DNA of 64,000 nt from Cyanoderma ruficeps (taxonomy: Eukaryota > Chordata > Aves > Passeriformes > Timaliidae). Each line of letters begins with the position of its first letter. Position 1 is the stretch's first letter. Made by a program: the position numbers and the translations under genes. The notes under the pieces are model-generated. The model worked only from the letters and a program-made list of their open reading frames with translations. It made no database searches and was not told the DNA's origin. Positions 46,601 through 60,896 of the stretch are shown in pieces. The stretch lies in assembly GCA_008694505.1 (NCBI GenBank), contig VZDJ01000049.1, forward strand, positions 2,997,405 through 3,061,404, written 5' to 3'.

Positions 46601-49600
46601 GGGTCCCAAATAAAGACATTTCTACCCCATTAGTCGTGGTCAGTGCTGGGAAGGTGCCTTCTCTTCCTGAAAAACATCTCCACTTCTGCCACCTGACAGA
46701 TATTGTGAATGTGAGATATGAGATATTTGTGTCTCAAGCCATGAAGAAGTGATCAGGGACAGAGAGATGAGGGAATGCAATTCCCTAGGAAAACAGCATT
46801 TAAAATTATAGAAGTTCTGTGATTTTCAGCCTGTTTTTTCCTTTTCCCATTGCTCACTCTCTGATGGATGATGTGTTCCTGTCCTACTCACACAACCTCA
46901 GGTTCTCTGCACGTTCACGTTCGCAGTTACACCAAAAAAATATTTCTATCCTCGGTAAAAGCTCTTCAGAACTTCATGAGGGAAAATCAAGTAGAACAAC
47001 ATCACAACAGAGCCTGTTAGATGCTGGACATTACCAGTTCCAGCCATTCTATCAGCCAAACACTTCCAAACAATTTAGCCCAGAGCAGCAAATCTCAATT
47101 AAAAAAATAAAAAATAAAAAAAGAGGGGATGAGAAGAATCAGAGACGCTTCAGAACTTCTTTGAAGCCTTAGTCCTCGCCATCACTCTGCTGTTCCCCGA
47201 GGTCAGCGTGCTGTGCCTCAGCCCAAATGCCATCCCCTCAGAGAGAATTGAGGAATTAAAGAGCCCTGGGTGCAGCTTTGCATTGCTGCCTGTCCGCACG
47301 GAGGAGCGGAGCCCGCGATCCGCGACAAGACACAAAACCGGGCGGATTGTCCCTGTGGTTGTTGGCAACCGCTGGGACAAAACACGGCTTGGAGTCATAA
47401 CAAGGACCTGGGGTCCCCTCCCTGCAGCCCTGCCACCCTCGCTGGGAGCCAGCTGGGAGCCTTTCTTCTTGTTCCCTTTGTTGTCTGTGTTGCCTGATAG
47501 CAGAGGTCCTGCCAACCTACAATTAGAAACAAGAGCTGTGCCTTTGCTCTGTCTGCCCAGAGATAGGGCAGTATTTTATGTAGCCAGCATGCCAGGGACT
47601 TGCCAACGGTGTCAAAAGCAAGTTCACAATAAATTATTCTTTTTGGGGCACTTCCTTCGCTTGCCAATGGAGGGAAAGCAAAGAGAAATGACAAAGAGCC
47701 CCGCTCGCTTCCTTCAGACAACTGTGATTTATTACAGGCCAAACAAGGAGGATTCCAAAAACATTACTCCTATAAGGGAAGGTAACTCAATCTCCAGCAA
47801 AAATAAACAGCCATGTTTAAATAAACCTTCTGAGAAGTGCTGCTGCCCTTTTCCCTAGAAATTGGGGGAGCATTTCTTTGCCCTGATATTGTTCCGCTGT
47901 GGGAGATGCTGTCCCAGGGATCTCATCTGGTTTGGGTGGCCTGGTAAGTCATCAAAGGATAAAAGGCTGAGAACAAAGGGAAAAATAAAAGTATTATGAG
48001 CTGCAGCTGAAGTGCCTGACAGATGTTGGGTTGTTGCTTGTGGGAACTGCCTTCCATCTCTGGAGCAGAGGGTTCCCCCTGCTCACTGCCCAGGCGCCTG
48101 CTCCTGGTGGGGAAGGGATGGGATGGGCAAGATCTTTCTCCAGTTCACCATCCCAGAGGCCACTGGTCAGTGATTTGGGGACATCCCCCAGCTCTCCCAC
48201 GAGCAGTGAATTCAATAAATCACCAACACTTGGGTCAGATATCCTGCAAGGGTCCACACAGGCTTTGGAGCTTCCAGCAGTACCAACAAACCCAAGACAA
48301 CGTTCCCATGGCTCAGAGGGCAGGATCCTGCCCCTCTGCACTGACCCTCTCCAGAGCTTTGTCTCTCCCTAGTGGGAAAGGTGAGAAGGTTAAATATCAC
48401 CTTCTTTCCTCCTCTCATGCTCTGGCACCAGGATGACAAACCGCTCAACACAACCCAGAGAGGTGGGTGAATAAGAGTTTGGGAATAAACGCAGACCTTC
48501 AAGAGAAGCCAGATCATGGGCATCCAGCCTGGAAAAGCTTCTGGAGAAATGGCATCCACCTGCCCACTGGTTTAAGTCATGCTTTTCTTCCTTATCACAC
48601 ACCCCAGCCTCTGATGGCGTGATGTGTGGAGAGCCCCAGGAAATTTCCACACTCCCCAGGGCCCTTGCACAACCCACAGGGATTTACTGCCTCCACCGAG
48701 TGTGATCCCAAGGGACGCCCTCTGCCTGCTCTGCTGCTGGCCTTGCTCTTTGCTGGACTTCCTTATTCCAGGATTGCTCGTTAATTAGCACAAGCTATTA
48801 GGAAAACTCACTGCAGGAATGTCAATCCCGTTCCCTCCTCTGAGATAAAACGTAATTAATGGAACGAGGCAAATTAGTCCTACAGTTGCTTGGGTTTGTA
48901 GATCTTTTAGATGCTGTGAACACATCACTCAGACTCAGGGTGGATTTTGTTTTTTCTTATTAAGCTTATTGTGATTTATGAGGTTCATCAGCAAGAGAAA
49001 GGTAACAAAACCAGCCTTTTCTATCACACTTTAAAAATAGGGTAAAACTAAATAAAAACACACTTTGAAGTAGGATAAAGGAGTGGGGAGAAAAATAGCA
49101 AGACTTTATGGATTTCTGTGATGCTGAAAAGGCTGGCAAGGATGATTTACTGGTGAATTAATGGTGATCTGAGCTGCTGTGGTCAGCTGAGAACAAGAGC
49201 TTGCCTGTAGCTTCAGGCAAATCAGGCAGGGTGAAATCCCTGAGGAGACAAGCAGCCAGGACATCCTGAGTGCAAAGCAGGCAGTGATGCCAAGGCTCCT
49301 TTTCCAGCCTGTGGAGACAGCAGGACACCTTGGCCCGGGCTCCAAAATAGCTGCCATGGGAATCAGGGAGCTGCTGGCCAAGAGAAAGTGCCAAGGGAAG
49401 AAGCATGGCTGCAGGCACAGCCTTGCAGGGAATTGGGTGCTGGCTCCCAGTCTCAGTGTTGTCCATCCATGGCTGGATAAACGCCCTGAGGCAGAGCCCT
49501 GAGGAGAATCACAGCCCTCACCTACTCATTCAGTGCCAGTGGGGTCACCTTTGAGGTGTGAGGCATCTCTCTCATCCCTGGGCCAAGAATTCCTCCTGTA

Positions 49601-51207
49601 TCCCGTGTCAGCCCTTGTCTCTGTTGATGGCCACACTCTGGCTCAGCCCTCGGGCAATTCCCCAGGCTGAGCTCCATCACTAAAAATGCTCTGGGGACAC
49701 TCTCCCCTTGTGGCCAGAGGCCTCTGGAGAGGACAGGACAAATGGAGGAACGCTCATGGTCCCAGGGTGGGAATGAGGAGATGGACATCTGTGTCTCTGT
49801 CCCCACCTTCCCTGAGGGTGAGTTCGCCCAGAAACATCAGCAGAAGGGACATTCTGATGCCTCGGGAATCTCCTGGTGGAAATGGAGGTGGATTTTCAGG
49901 GGCTTTTTACCTGGGCAGCAAGCCAAAGAGGGGAAGATTAGGGGCCATACTTTGGACTGAGACATGCTGAGCTTAACCACAATCAGGCAACATTTTCCAT
50001 TTGTGACTTCAGCCCTGAGTGCCTAAACTGCCTGCTTGGGAGATCCAGCCCACCACCCCAAGCCCCTGTGAGGCAGGAGGTCCCACCTGAGACCCTCTGA
50101 AGCTCCATTTCAGAGCAGTTTGCAGTGAAAATAAAACATTTCAGCACGAGGGGTTCTTCGAAGTACATTCCTGTAAGTTCGTGCTGTTGTGATCTTTTTG
50201 CATCATTTCCCAGATTGATTAGAAATGTGCCTGTTAAAAAAGTATAAGATCTTCAGAATGGTCAGAGAAATCCCACCTGAGTTATGTTCTCTGGCTTCTC
50301 AGCCTGGGCTCCTTTGCTGTGAATTGTGTCAGACATCCTAATACAACTTCAAAGGAGACCCTTGAAAGAACTCAGAAACCACCACCATGAACTGACTGAG
50401 AGAGTATTTTAAGAAGTATTTTAACAAGTCCACTCAAATACCTTTCAGAGACAGATTTATTTTTTTTTCCCCTGTGGAATAGTTAATTTTATCCCCCCCA
50501 AAAACTGAATACTTACAATTTTGATGCCTGTTCTTTCTGGCAGCTTTCACATTTCCATCATTTGGCAACACAGCAAGGATTAGGAGACTTCCTGATGTCC
50601 TCCTCCTCCCTGAAAAAGAACACAAGGCTGACGTATTTGATGGTAATATTTGGGCACACAACCAGTGGGGATCTCTTACCTGCTCTGCTGTCCCTTCTTT
50701 TGCTTTGCCTGCCACACTGATCTGAAAAAACGCAGTGCCAATGGGACAGATTTATATCAGGGAGGATTTAGCCTGGAAAGAAATCCTCTCCCCATAACCA
50801 TTCCCTGTTTCTAAGGCTGTGGAAACACAGCACAGAGCTCCTAAAAGAGAGGATAAAACAGAGAAGAGAAAAGAAAACAGCAGATCTGCCAGGTAACAGG
50901 TTATGATTTTGCTGGATTGGTTAAAAGATGGAGCACGTCCAGGTTATTGTGAAGGTTTGGTACCTCCTTGACATGTTTGGTTCAGAAAGTACCTCTTAGT
51001 CTGGGCCTTTTTGGGCAGATCACCACAGAAAAGGTGAATGGAAATCCACTGATTAAAGAGTGAACATTTGCAACTCTAGGAGATATCAGCCAGCCATAAA
51101 AGAGCTGTAAATCAATATTTCATATCTGGTCACACCAGTAGCTATAAGCAATGTGATACTTTCACGTGCCTGATCCGTGACATCTTTTATGACTTTATCT
51201 GCAGATT
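43676..51207. other. Intergenic, no gene recognised
   Basis: A 7.5-kb stretch. Points of note are a gtttagtttagtttt repeat at 45384-45422, a minus-strand frame at 45969-46208 with protein-like composition, and a CpG-rich patch of about a dozen CpGs at 47284-47385. None amounts to a supported gene. Confidence 0.55.
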
Positions 51208-51345
51208 TTCTCAGACCTGGAAGTGTTCAAGGCCAGGTTGGATGGGGGTTGGATAGAGGAAGGTGTCCCTGACCATGGCAGGGGGTAGAACATGAGCTTT
51301 AATGTCTCTTCCAACCCAAACTGCTGTGTGATCCTGTGACATTCC
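51208..51345 (+). mobile_element. CR1 LINE 3'-end fragment
   Basis: The text shows tcagacctggaagtgttcaa, ggccaggttggatgggggtt, then atgtctcttccaacccaaac and a terminal gtgtgatcctgtgac. Confidence 0.9.
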
Positions 51346-53781
51346 CGGTGTCTGAGCACTGAGGGTATTTCTCTGTAACCTCAGGAAATTGAGGCTGCCT
51401 GGATAAATCTGTATCTCCCACCAGTCAAGTTTCACATCATGGTGACAAAAGGACCCACTGGGGGAAAGGCAGAGCCGTGGATTTGTTTGGGTTAGGGTTT
51501 CAATAAATGCTTCATACAAAGCAAAAGTTTCATACCTGAGTGAAGGCTCAGACGGGATCTGCTCCCAGATGACCTCACCTCTGCCGTCCCACCTCCTCTA
51601 GGCCACCCTTCAGGCCTGCCCCAAGATGGTCTGTAGGTGACACAGCCTTCTCTTATTATCCTCTTACTACCTATAAAACTTCCATCTCCTCCGCCACATT
51701 TGAAGTAAATTTAAGGGCACAGGTATTTTTTAGCTGTTTAAGAATATTTACTGGTGGAAATTTAGATTTCCCTGGCAGTTGAGTGTGGGGCTTGAAGCCG
51801 TAAAATTTAATTAAACCACTTAAGGAGGGATAAAATGGGACCAGTTGTTGTGCCCCAGCTAAAAGTAACTTGGCTGACATCACCTGGGCAGCAAACAGAG
51901 AACCAGGGAGCTCCACACGCCTCCCACACTTGGCTGGAGACTTTGGTGCAAGGAAAGACAAACTCCCCACTGACCTGGATGAGTGTGTGCCCTCCCCACA
52001 TCAGGAACAAGGGCATTAAAGTCTCTCAGACCTGTCTGACCTTGAGGATGATCTTTCCTGTTTAACTCGACTGCCCTAAAACTTGGGAGTAGAGCTGCAA
52101 TTTCAAACTGGTAATTACTCGGCAAGTAAATAAACTGCAGCGGTGCTGGACCCTGAAAAGTTAAACTACCATGTGAGCTCTCATGAAGTACTTTATTCAT
52201 ACTTGTTTTCTAGAGAAAGCCCCCAAATTTGAATTAAAACAGGAGAGTCAGCAGGAGGAGAAAGTGCAAGCTAAGTGCAAGATATTTCTTTTGTTTTCAG
52301 TTGCTGCTTTAAGGACAAGAAGCCAAGAGGAAAATATAAAATAAACACTAGGAAGTACTAAGGTTTTGGTGTTTCATGACAATTGTTTTCAGATGGATAG
52401 ACATAAAATAATCCCACATCAGACTAACTGTGTCTGACGTGCCTGCCACCAGGTATGGTCCAAGAGAGGCAGATATGGAGGAAGTGGTGGGAGGGAGGAT
52501 AAATCATTTAGCCAAAACCCACTCCCAGTTCCTCCAGTCCATTCCAGTGAGCAGTGTGGGCTGTTAACACCCACACCTCTCCATTCAGTGGTGTTTGATC
52601 AGAATTTTCTTCAAGCAGCATTCCTGAAGGGTCAGTGCTGACAGGAGCATCCTGCTGTTAAACCTGCCCTAAAACACCTGTGGAACAAATTGGTTTTCCA
52701 GCAAGATCAGAAGCTGGGCTGGGCAGGGAGATGCTGCACATGGAACCTGCTGTGCTGAGGGTAAGACCTGAACCAGGAATTTGTGTTGCTCGGAAGCTCA
52801 GGGAATTAAATTACACTCAAGTGACACCAACAAAGACTGGCACTGCCATGGCTCCTCTTGTTGAAGGAACATCAGGCAAGAGAATTCCCAAAAATCCCAT
52901 CAAGTCTTTGGCCACAAAGTGTGTGGAGAGTTTCTGGTAGCCCTTGGAATGCCACCCCTGAAGTTATTCCATCTCTGGAAGGGAGTGTGTTGACCAGCAC
53001 TTGGAAATGGCAGCCTCAAGCTAAACCTGTTCAAAATTAAAAATCGACCTAATTCAGAAAGGGGTGTGAATTCCAGTAAAAAACAATGGGAGATCAGTAT
53101 TCCTGTCCCTCACAGCTGCAGGAGGAAAAAGCCAAGTTCTGTCTGTTCCAGGTCATCTGTTTCAAGACGTCCAGGAAACAAGCTACCCATGGAGTTAGGC
53201 AGGACACTCAGACACTGAATTCCATCCTGGAGAACAAACAATAAGGAGAAGGAATTTCTTGCCTTGCCTTTCCTGAAATCCGAACTGCTGTTAACCAGCC
53301 CTGTTGAACAACAAACCCACGATCCCATCCCACACAGCATCTCTGCATTCAGCAGAAGGAAACCTGGGATTTTGTGATTTCTGTCTCCAGAGAGGTGCCC
53401 CCTTCTGACATTCCCAGCCACAGGACACACCACAATTCATCTTCTCTTCCACAGCCCTTCGAGGAGCAAAGGAAGACATTTCTCCAAGATTTCTGTCTTC
53501 CAGGAGAGAAAACGTAAGAGCAGATTCACTCGCGAGTTTGTTCCGGGGATGGCAAAGAGAAGGAGGGTTGGAAAGGCAGGAGCATTCCCAGGGGGTGAGG
53601 TCCCTTCTGAAAGGTCCACATAACCCGTGCCAGTATGACCACAGCTTGCACTGAATGTTTCCTTTTTAGCAACGAAGTTTAAGGCTGAAATCTGAGCTCT
53701 TGGAACCCTGGTAACTTGAACGCCACAACAAAAACTCAGCTCTATACCTGCTCTTTATTTGTTCATGTATGAAATATGAAA
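51346..53781. other. Intergenic, nothing identified
   Basis: Unique sequence between two CR1 fragments. No exon, RNA gene or repeat is recognised. Confidence 0.6.
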
Positions 53782-53862
53782 TATCTGGGCAAGGTGAAGG
53801 TTGAAGCTGGATGACTTTTAAGGTCCCTTACAATCCAAATCATCCTGTTATTCTATGAAATA
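53782..53862 (+). mobile_element. CR1 LINE 3'-end fragment
   Basis: A short CR1 tail: gaagctggatgacttttaag, gtcccttacaatccaaatca, then tcctgttattctatgaaa. Confidence 0.85.
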
Positions 53863-56800
53863 TGAAAATTTCAAGTTGCAAGCAAAATTCTGCCCATGCT
53901 CTGCAGGCAACCTTCTCTCTTCCAGGTGTAGAAAAATCAAAAGTCTCCAGGAAAACCTTCCCCTTCCATTGCCCTGACTGTGCTTGGAGCCCATCTAACA
54001 GACCACCTCTATTCCCTTATTCTGGAATTTTTCTCTGGGAGTTTAAGGAGCTTTTTGGAGCACAGAGTGGCTCTTTTTGCTGTGCTATGGACAAAAATGA
54101 GCCGCGTGGCTCAGCATTCTCCCATCCACTGCAGGACATCTTTGTTATTCCAGCTCCTCCGTGGGATGGCAGGAGACAGGATCAAGAGAACCACAGCGGG
54201 AGTGCAGGAAGAGCGAGGTGACCTCCAGCTCTGCTCAGAGATGGGTGTTTATTGCTTTCCCAAGACCATAAAGCTGAGCTCAGTCCCTTTCGTGCCAGCA
54301 CTACTTGAACCATCCTGATTTCCTGTATGTGGAGGTGGAAATGTCATGCTTCAGCCCTGATTTGCCTTTTTTCTAATCTTTTTTTTTTTTTTTTCTTATT
54401 TTGTGGTTTCCATGTGCTAAATCTGCACATGGAAAGACGAGATGTGTCCTCTGTGATGGTGAGAGGCAGCTCCTTTCATGTGAGCTCGCAGCCCCTCCAG
54501 CAGTGCCAGTGGTGAAGGTGTTACTGGAGGAAGAGTTTTTATTGCCAGGATTTCTTCTGTCTCTGGAGCCGAGGGACCACAGCAGATTGTTAACACTGCT
54601 CAGAGCAGCAGAAAAAAAAACCCCAAACCTTCAGAGCTCTTTAGGCTTTTTTAGAATGATTTGGTGCACCTTTATGACTTGTGTGGGATTTTATCACAGC
54701 ACACAAGTCTTGGGTTCCTGTCTTGGTGCAGAGGATCAAAACCCAAAAATATAAATATCTTTTGGTCTGCTGAAACTTTCAGGAGCCAACATTATCACAA
54801 ATGACTCCCTTCCAGTTTCTTCCTGGCCAGACCAACAATTTAACCCCCTTTTTAAAAGAAACAAACTTGCTTTAGTTTCAATTAGAGTAAAGGTTGATTA
54901 ACCTGGCCCTCTGCTCTTCACGAGGGCGCGAGGACAGCAGTGACATCCAGCAGCAACAGGAGTCACCAAGGAGGATCCATGCAGAAACCAGCTGCCCAAA
55001 ATAAGTCCCTAAACCCTCAGTAATTCCCCTGGAACACATGGGGATAGTTTAATAAATCTGAGAAATTCTGTGCAAGGGAGAGCTGGAGGGCAAAGGCTGT
55101 GAGCCAGTGTAAGGGCTTGAGCAAGGGGGCATTATAATGTCATTAATATTTATTATAATTACATCAGTAATTGTATTCAGGGAGATTGATTTCTGCTCCT
55201 TTTGTGGTAGATACAAAAGGGGGATTTCAGTTTATCTGCTTTCAATTACAAACATCTCTAAAATGACAAAACCATCAAGGCACAGTAGATATCCTATTTA
55301 CAGATAATTTCCCTAGAGAATGAGGCACATTTGTACCTTCAAAAAAGCAATTAAAGAGTTCAACCAAATATCATCTCACCTCTGGCCAGCACTCCTTTCC
55401 TCTTGGTGAATCCCCTACAAACCCAATTTGGTGCTATGGAAACAAAGAATTGTCCCAAATCACGTCGCTCTTTCTCAACCCAGGCCGTGTTTAACAAAAC
55501 CATTGTCATAAAGATTTCAGATATCCTAAAGCTGAAACAACTCACTGAGCTACTGAGATGAGAAAAAATCAAATGAAAAAAAACCCCAGATGAGTGTGGC
55601 AGTATGATTTCACGAAGATGCCAGTTAAACTTGCAAAAATAGAAAAAACCTCCCAAGAGCTCCACAGTGCAGGCCCTGCTGCTCTGATAAAATGGGAAAT
55701 CACCCAATGGAGCAGAAAAATCTGAGACTGACATCTTTTCTTGCAAACTTACAGTCTAATTAGAGAAGCTACGGGGAGAGGAGACGGCTCTTCTTGACAG
55801 CAAACCCAGGAACTATTAAACTCCCAGCAGAAATTACTACACTTTCAAAGTCATCATTTAATTTAAAACATCTGTTCAGATATGGAGTAGGGGAAAACGT
55901 TCCATAAGAAATAGATCAGGAACTTCCTTTCATTCCCTGCATCTTAGAACTTTCCAATGAAGGGAACTTCTTTTTTTCTTAAATTTAAAATATTGTATCA
56001 CCTCAAAAGCTAGAGCATTTTATCTGGAAGCTTGATTTTCTACAAATAATTATTGCCAAAAAATAATAAGGGAAGAATTGTACTTAATTTCTGGCTCCTT
56101 CAGTTCCTTTCCTGGGACGATCTTGCAGAGTGGTTTACACATTCCCTCAGCATCTTCTCCTAGAAATAAAACAAAACAAAACAAATAAATAATCCTCCTT
56201 TCAGGGTGCTTCTTTTTAAAACAAAACCAGAAATAACTCCGCTTGGCCCTCCGCTTTTGCCAAAGCACTTGAGGAGCACAGAGCTCCCCACACACGGAGG
56301 TGAGGCAGAAATAAACAGGAGGGTGTTTATTGCCGTGTAAACATCGGTCAAGTAACAGCCCTGGGGTTGCCAGAGCGTCACCGGTGATGGAGAAATCTCG
56401 TGACGGGGGCAGCAGCCATCAGCTGAGGGGGATAAAAGCAGGAGGGGTTCCCTGGAGGGATCCTGGAGCACTTTGAGGGACACTCCAGAAAGTCTCAGTG
56501 CCAGGGATGCGTCCCCCAGCACTCCTCCAGCTGGGCCCTCTGCCAGCACATAGCTGGAGTCTAACCAGTTAAACCACCAGGAATTTCTCTTGGTCCAATC
56601 AGGAAGATTTAAATATTCCCTTCCTTTGTTTTGTTTTTTTTCTTTATGGTTGGAATTGCTCCATAAAAGCTTTGCAGTGACAGAATGTCTATGGGAACAA
56701 AAAACATTGTGCCATTGTGCCTGTCCCTGGCAGGACTGAGGGACATTGAGCTGCCACCGTGGCTGGGGGGTTCCTGCATCTTGTCCCTGTCCCATGTCTC

Positions 56801-59800
56801 TGAACATCCCCAATTGGGGACCCAGGAAATTCCTTCACCTCTGGCTGAAATTCCCGGTGGCCACAATCCGACACTTTCCAGGAGCAGCAGGTTTAGGGGG
56901 TGTGTGGATGGAATCCTTCCAGGAGCCGGAGATCAGCGGTGCAAACTCTGAACTCACTTCTAATCACAGAAGTTTTAAATGAAAAATCTAATTTTTGCAA
57001 TGAAAAGCTGGTTCTTAGGGAAGGGGAGAGGGCCCCACCATGGCCCCATTTGGGAGCCAGGCTAGAGACACTGGTTGTTTGCTGAGGCACATCCTCTTCC
57101 CATCCTATCCTATTTTCCCTAAAATAACTCGACCAAGCAGTAATTGATGGTTATTGACTAAGCTATAGAAAATCTCTGGGGAATTGAGGAGATAAATGGC
57201 CTTTGGTTTTCCATAAATAGGAGAGATGGGAACAGAGCCTTTATGTTGCCTCAGGCGCTGCCAGGAGGGTTTGCAGCTTCTCTGCAAATCTGTAGGATTA
57301 TATTGCTCTGTGCCTAAAAACATATTTACTCTGGGAACAACGGGCTGGGTGGGAATGGCACTTTTTTATACAGACAAACCACTAGAAAATGAAGTCCTTG
57401 ATAGATTTTCGCACTGCACTGAGAAATAGAATTTATGGAAACATAAAGGCACGTGAATTGACATTAATAATGGTGAAAATCTGTGGCTTTTTTGGCAAGG
57501 CTCTTTCCAAAGCAGCTCCTGGTCGTGTCCATCCTCCTGCAGCTCCAGTCTCCCCCATTTGCTCCCTGTGGAAATGTGGAGCTTAAAGGGCAGATGTTGG
57601 GCATGACCCACCTCTTCCCTGGTCATTTTTATTTTTCTGGGTTACCTCAGACTCTTCCAGCTGAGGAGGCTGTTGAAGCCAGGTTCATTCTATTAAACAC
57701 AGCTGCTCCTGGAGTTGTTTAGGAGCTGGGATTGCTGTTGCATGAGCAAACCTTGTTACTACAGCCTTAACCTTCCTTCTCAATCCACTGGATTACGGGC
57801 ACAGAGGGTGATGATTTCCCTGGAATTGCAACACAATTCCTGTGTGCACTTCTGGGGTGTGATCAGCACCAGCAGCACATCCCAGGGGCAGTGCTCACCC
57901 TGGGTTTGGTGCCCAAGAGGTGTCCCAGTCCCACCACAGCAGCCGAGCAAGCAGAGCCATCCGATGAACGTGGAGCTCAGGTGACACTTGTGGGCCTGAG
58001 GGATTTCAGCCTGCTAGCAGCTGCTAACTTCTTCCCAAGGAAAAATTTCTCCAGAAAGTTTCTTCTCAAAACAATCTTGGCAAACAACTCTCCTTTCCCA
58101 AAACAATCTTGGCAAACAACTCTCCTTTCCCAAAACAATCTTTCTGTTTTTTTGCTGTTTCTCTGGTTAACCCATGGGATCAGAGAGGTGTCGTTCCTAT
58201 TCACCAACCATGTTAAATCTGTATGGGAACACCTTATAAAAGGCAGTAAGAATTAGAGAATAAATCCTTCTTTTTCTATGCTCTTTACCTTTTGAAATAT
58301 TTGGAGTCTTTCTTTCGTGTCCTACAGCAACGGACACCTTCGAGGGGTGACACGATGTGACAGCCCTGACCAGCCCTCTGGTGCCATCTCCCCCAGCAGT
58401 TGCAGTAACTCAAAGGACACCAGAGGAAGCAAATCACAATCTCCCAGTCCAGAAGCAAACTCAGGGAGTTCCAGGAGCGAGAGGAGGAGTCGCAGTTTGC
58501 TGGTTGTCGGCGCTGATTCACGCACACAGCCTGGACGTACATCAAATCCTCCTCTGGAAAAGAGGGATTAGTCATTGTTTCCAGAGAAATACAGCTTGCA
58601 GCAGACACCACAACGTATCTCCTCTCTTCTGCACTTACTCATGCAGTCGTTACTTACAGTCCTCGCCGGCTGATTGGAAGAATTCAAACATGAAGTTAAT
58701 TATGCTGCTCGTTAATTCCTCCGCTCCTGGACAAAAGCTGCATAGACAAAGCAAAGGCTTTGTCTGCTCTGGCGTGGCTGAGGGATGAGGGGTCTGTTGC
58801 TTCTTTATGGGCTTGCACATCATCCCCCAAGGAAAAAGGGTCAACCTTTCCCCAGGAGAGAAAGAAAAACTTGGCACGAGGGCAGGAAACGCTTTGGGTT
58901 TTCTTTTTCTGTGACATCCCTTTCCCTGGGAACGTTTGCCCTCATCCCTGGGCAGGGCAGGCAGAGTTTTCCATCCAAGTTTCAGCTGTGATCCCTTTTT
59001 TGACCGAGCTGCTGCTGCCCTTCCCCAGGACTGCTCTTCCTGACACTGGTAGGGTTTATTTGTCATGGCTGGGGCAGAGGAGTGAATGGAATCACACATA
59101 TATCCATCCCTAAGAAAGGCTTTTAAAGCTCTCCAAGATGTTTTTCCTCTAAGTATTCCTATGGATCATCTGCCAGACCACCAGCCACGAGGCACTCTCA
59201 AGTGTAGCAGCTTTCTTGTTATTTTATGTGTTCCTCCAGTTGGAAATAATCAAACCTCACTAGAGCTGTGTGGAAAAGCAGGATTGAAACATTAGTGATG
59301 CGTTAGGAAAGGAACAGGACAGTCATCACATAATAATACACAAAATTATCTTTATGTCTGTCATTGCTGCCACTTTTCCTAGAACATCACTGGAAAAAAA
59401 ATTGAATAAATTGAATAAATTTATCTTAGCTGAAGTAGATACCAACACCACCTTTGCTTTCATTACTGCTAGACTTCTGTAGTGGCTTTTCTGTCAGTGT
59501 GGCTAACGGAAAACAGTGAAAATGTGAAGATTTTCACAAACTCTAAAGTTTAGGATCGTGTGAGCTCCTGGATCCTGATAAACATGCACAGAGCTGCCAC
59601 TGTCATGGCCAAACTCTTGGCTTTGCTTCCACTCACACGCACATTTTCCGCACAAATTTTGCCATTTTCTCTGCACATCTCAGGGGCTGCAGCCACAGCA
59701 GCTCTCTGGAGCATCACTTCAGGGTGACAAGCTGTGACAGACTCGGTGAGATCAGCAGGAAAAGAGGTGAGTCTGTTATGGAGACCTCACCCCTGTCCAG

Positions 59801-60896
59801 AGCAGGCTGCTGCCAAGTCAGTGCTGCATTTGCATTTTCAGCTCACTCAGGTGCCTCAGAAAAGCTTCTTGGACGAGGGACAAACCACAGGAGTCTCAGC
59901 ACATTCAGGCTTTTAGTTGGTTCTGGGCAGCTGGGGAGAGAGAACTGTTTGCTGCAAAGGAATAATGCCAAGAAAACATCTGGGGGTGATGGACAGCTGA
60001 GTGGCAGAGGGCTGAGGAACTCCAGACAATCCTGTCCTTAAACCATCCTCTACTTCAAAATGCAAATGTTGAAACTCAAAATTCCTCTAAATGTGAACTT
60101 GCATGGAGCAGCCAATACCTCTGCTGCTCTTTTTCTTGGTGATTTCACCAGTTAAAGCAGTGAATTCAAAGGGAAACTCAAAATGTAACACTTTTCTTCA
60201 CCCTGAAGAATTTACAGCTTTAAAATTAGAATTAGGAATTAGAATCCTTCCTAGATTGGGCACTGGGTGCACCTGCCAGCCCGGTTCCAGCATCCCTCCA
60301 CTGCTGCTGCCTCCGAGTTTGGGAATCAAGAACATCTCCCAGGATAAAGGAGGTGATTTTCCATGCCTGGAATTCTTCCTGCCTCGCTGATGAGGCCAAA
60401 TCTGGATGGAATCCAGGCAGTGTCCCTGCAACCACCACCTTCTGCAGGCCTGCTGGGCCCGGCGGGGGTTAATCACCTCAGCAGTGTCCCTGTGTCTGTC
60501 CCTGTGTCATGAGGGACGGGAGATGGGTCACGGCACCTCCAGCTGTAAAATCCCCATGGAATAACCTGCCTGGATGATCCCAGCACCATCTCTTCCTCCT
60601 CTGATTCAGCCTCTCCTCTCCTGCTGCTGTGGGCACAGCTCTGGGCCTTGCAACACCCCACACTTCTTCCCCTTTAGGGGATTAATGGCCTACATTTCCG
60701 TATTTTGGGGCAGGCTGGCAAAAAAAAAGCCACATCCTGTGTGAGTCAGGTGCAATGGCCTTGTGGTTCCATCCTGCTGGGATGTGACATCCTGGGCAGA
60801 TTCCCCCTGCAGATCCCTCCTGCCCCACGTCTGTGAATCTGCCAAGGCAACCCTGTCCTAGCAGCCTTGGTCAAAGCCTTAAGCTCTTGAGGGGTT
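53863..60896. other. Intergenic, no gene recognised
   Basis: A 7-kb stretch. It holds a poly-T run at 54379-54394 and the 32-bp tandem repeat at 58067-58142. Reading frames are short, overlap on both strands and show no domain resemblance. Confidence 0.6.
58067..58142. repeat. Tandem repeat, 32-bp unit
   Basis: Two full copies (58067-58098, 58099-58130) begin caaaacaatcttggcaaaca, followed by a 12-bp partial third copy. Confidence 0.93.

Noticed and set aside
47208..47858. A 216-codon open frame on the + strand
   Set aside because: It is the longest frame in the right half but has no domain resemblance, a low-complexity serine/proline/arginine mix, no splice signals of note, and a competing frame on the opposite strand over the CpG-rich part.
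58317..58571. A serine/arginine-rich + strand frame resembling an SR domain
   Set aside because: A good-looking acceptor (tcgtgtcctacag) precedes it, but there is no donor, no partner exon and no specific match. Serine/arginine-rich text arises easily by chance.
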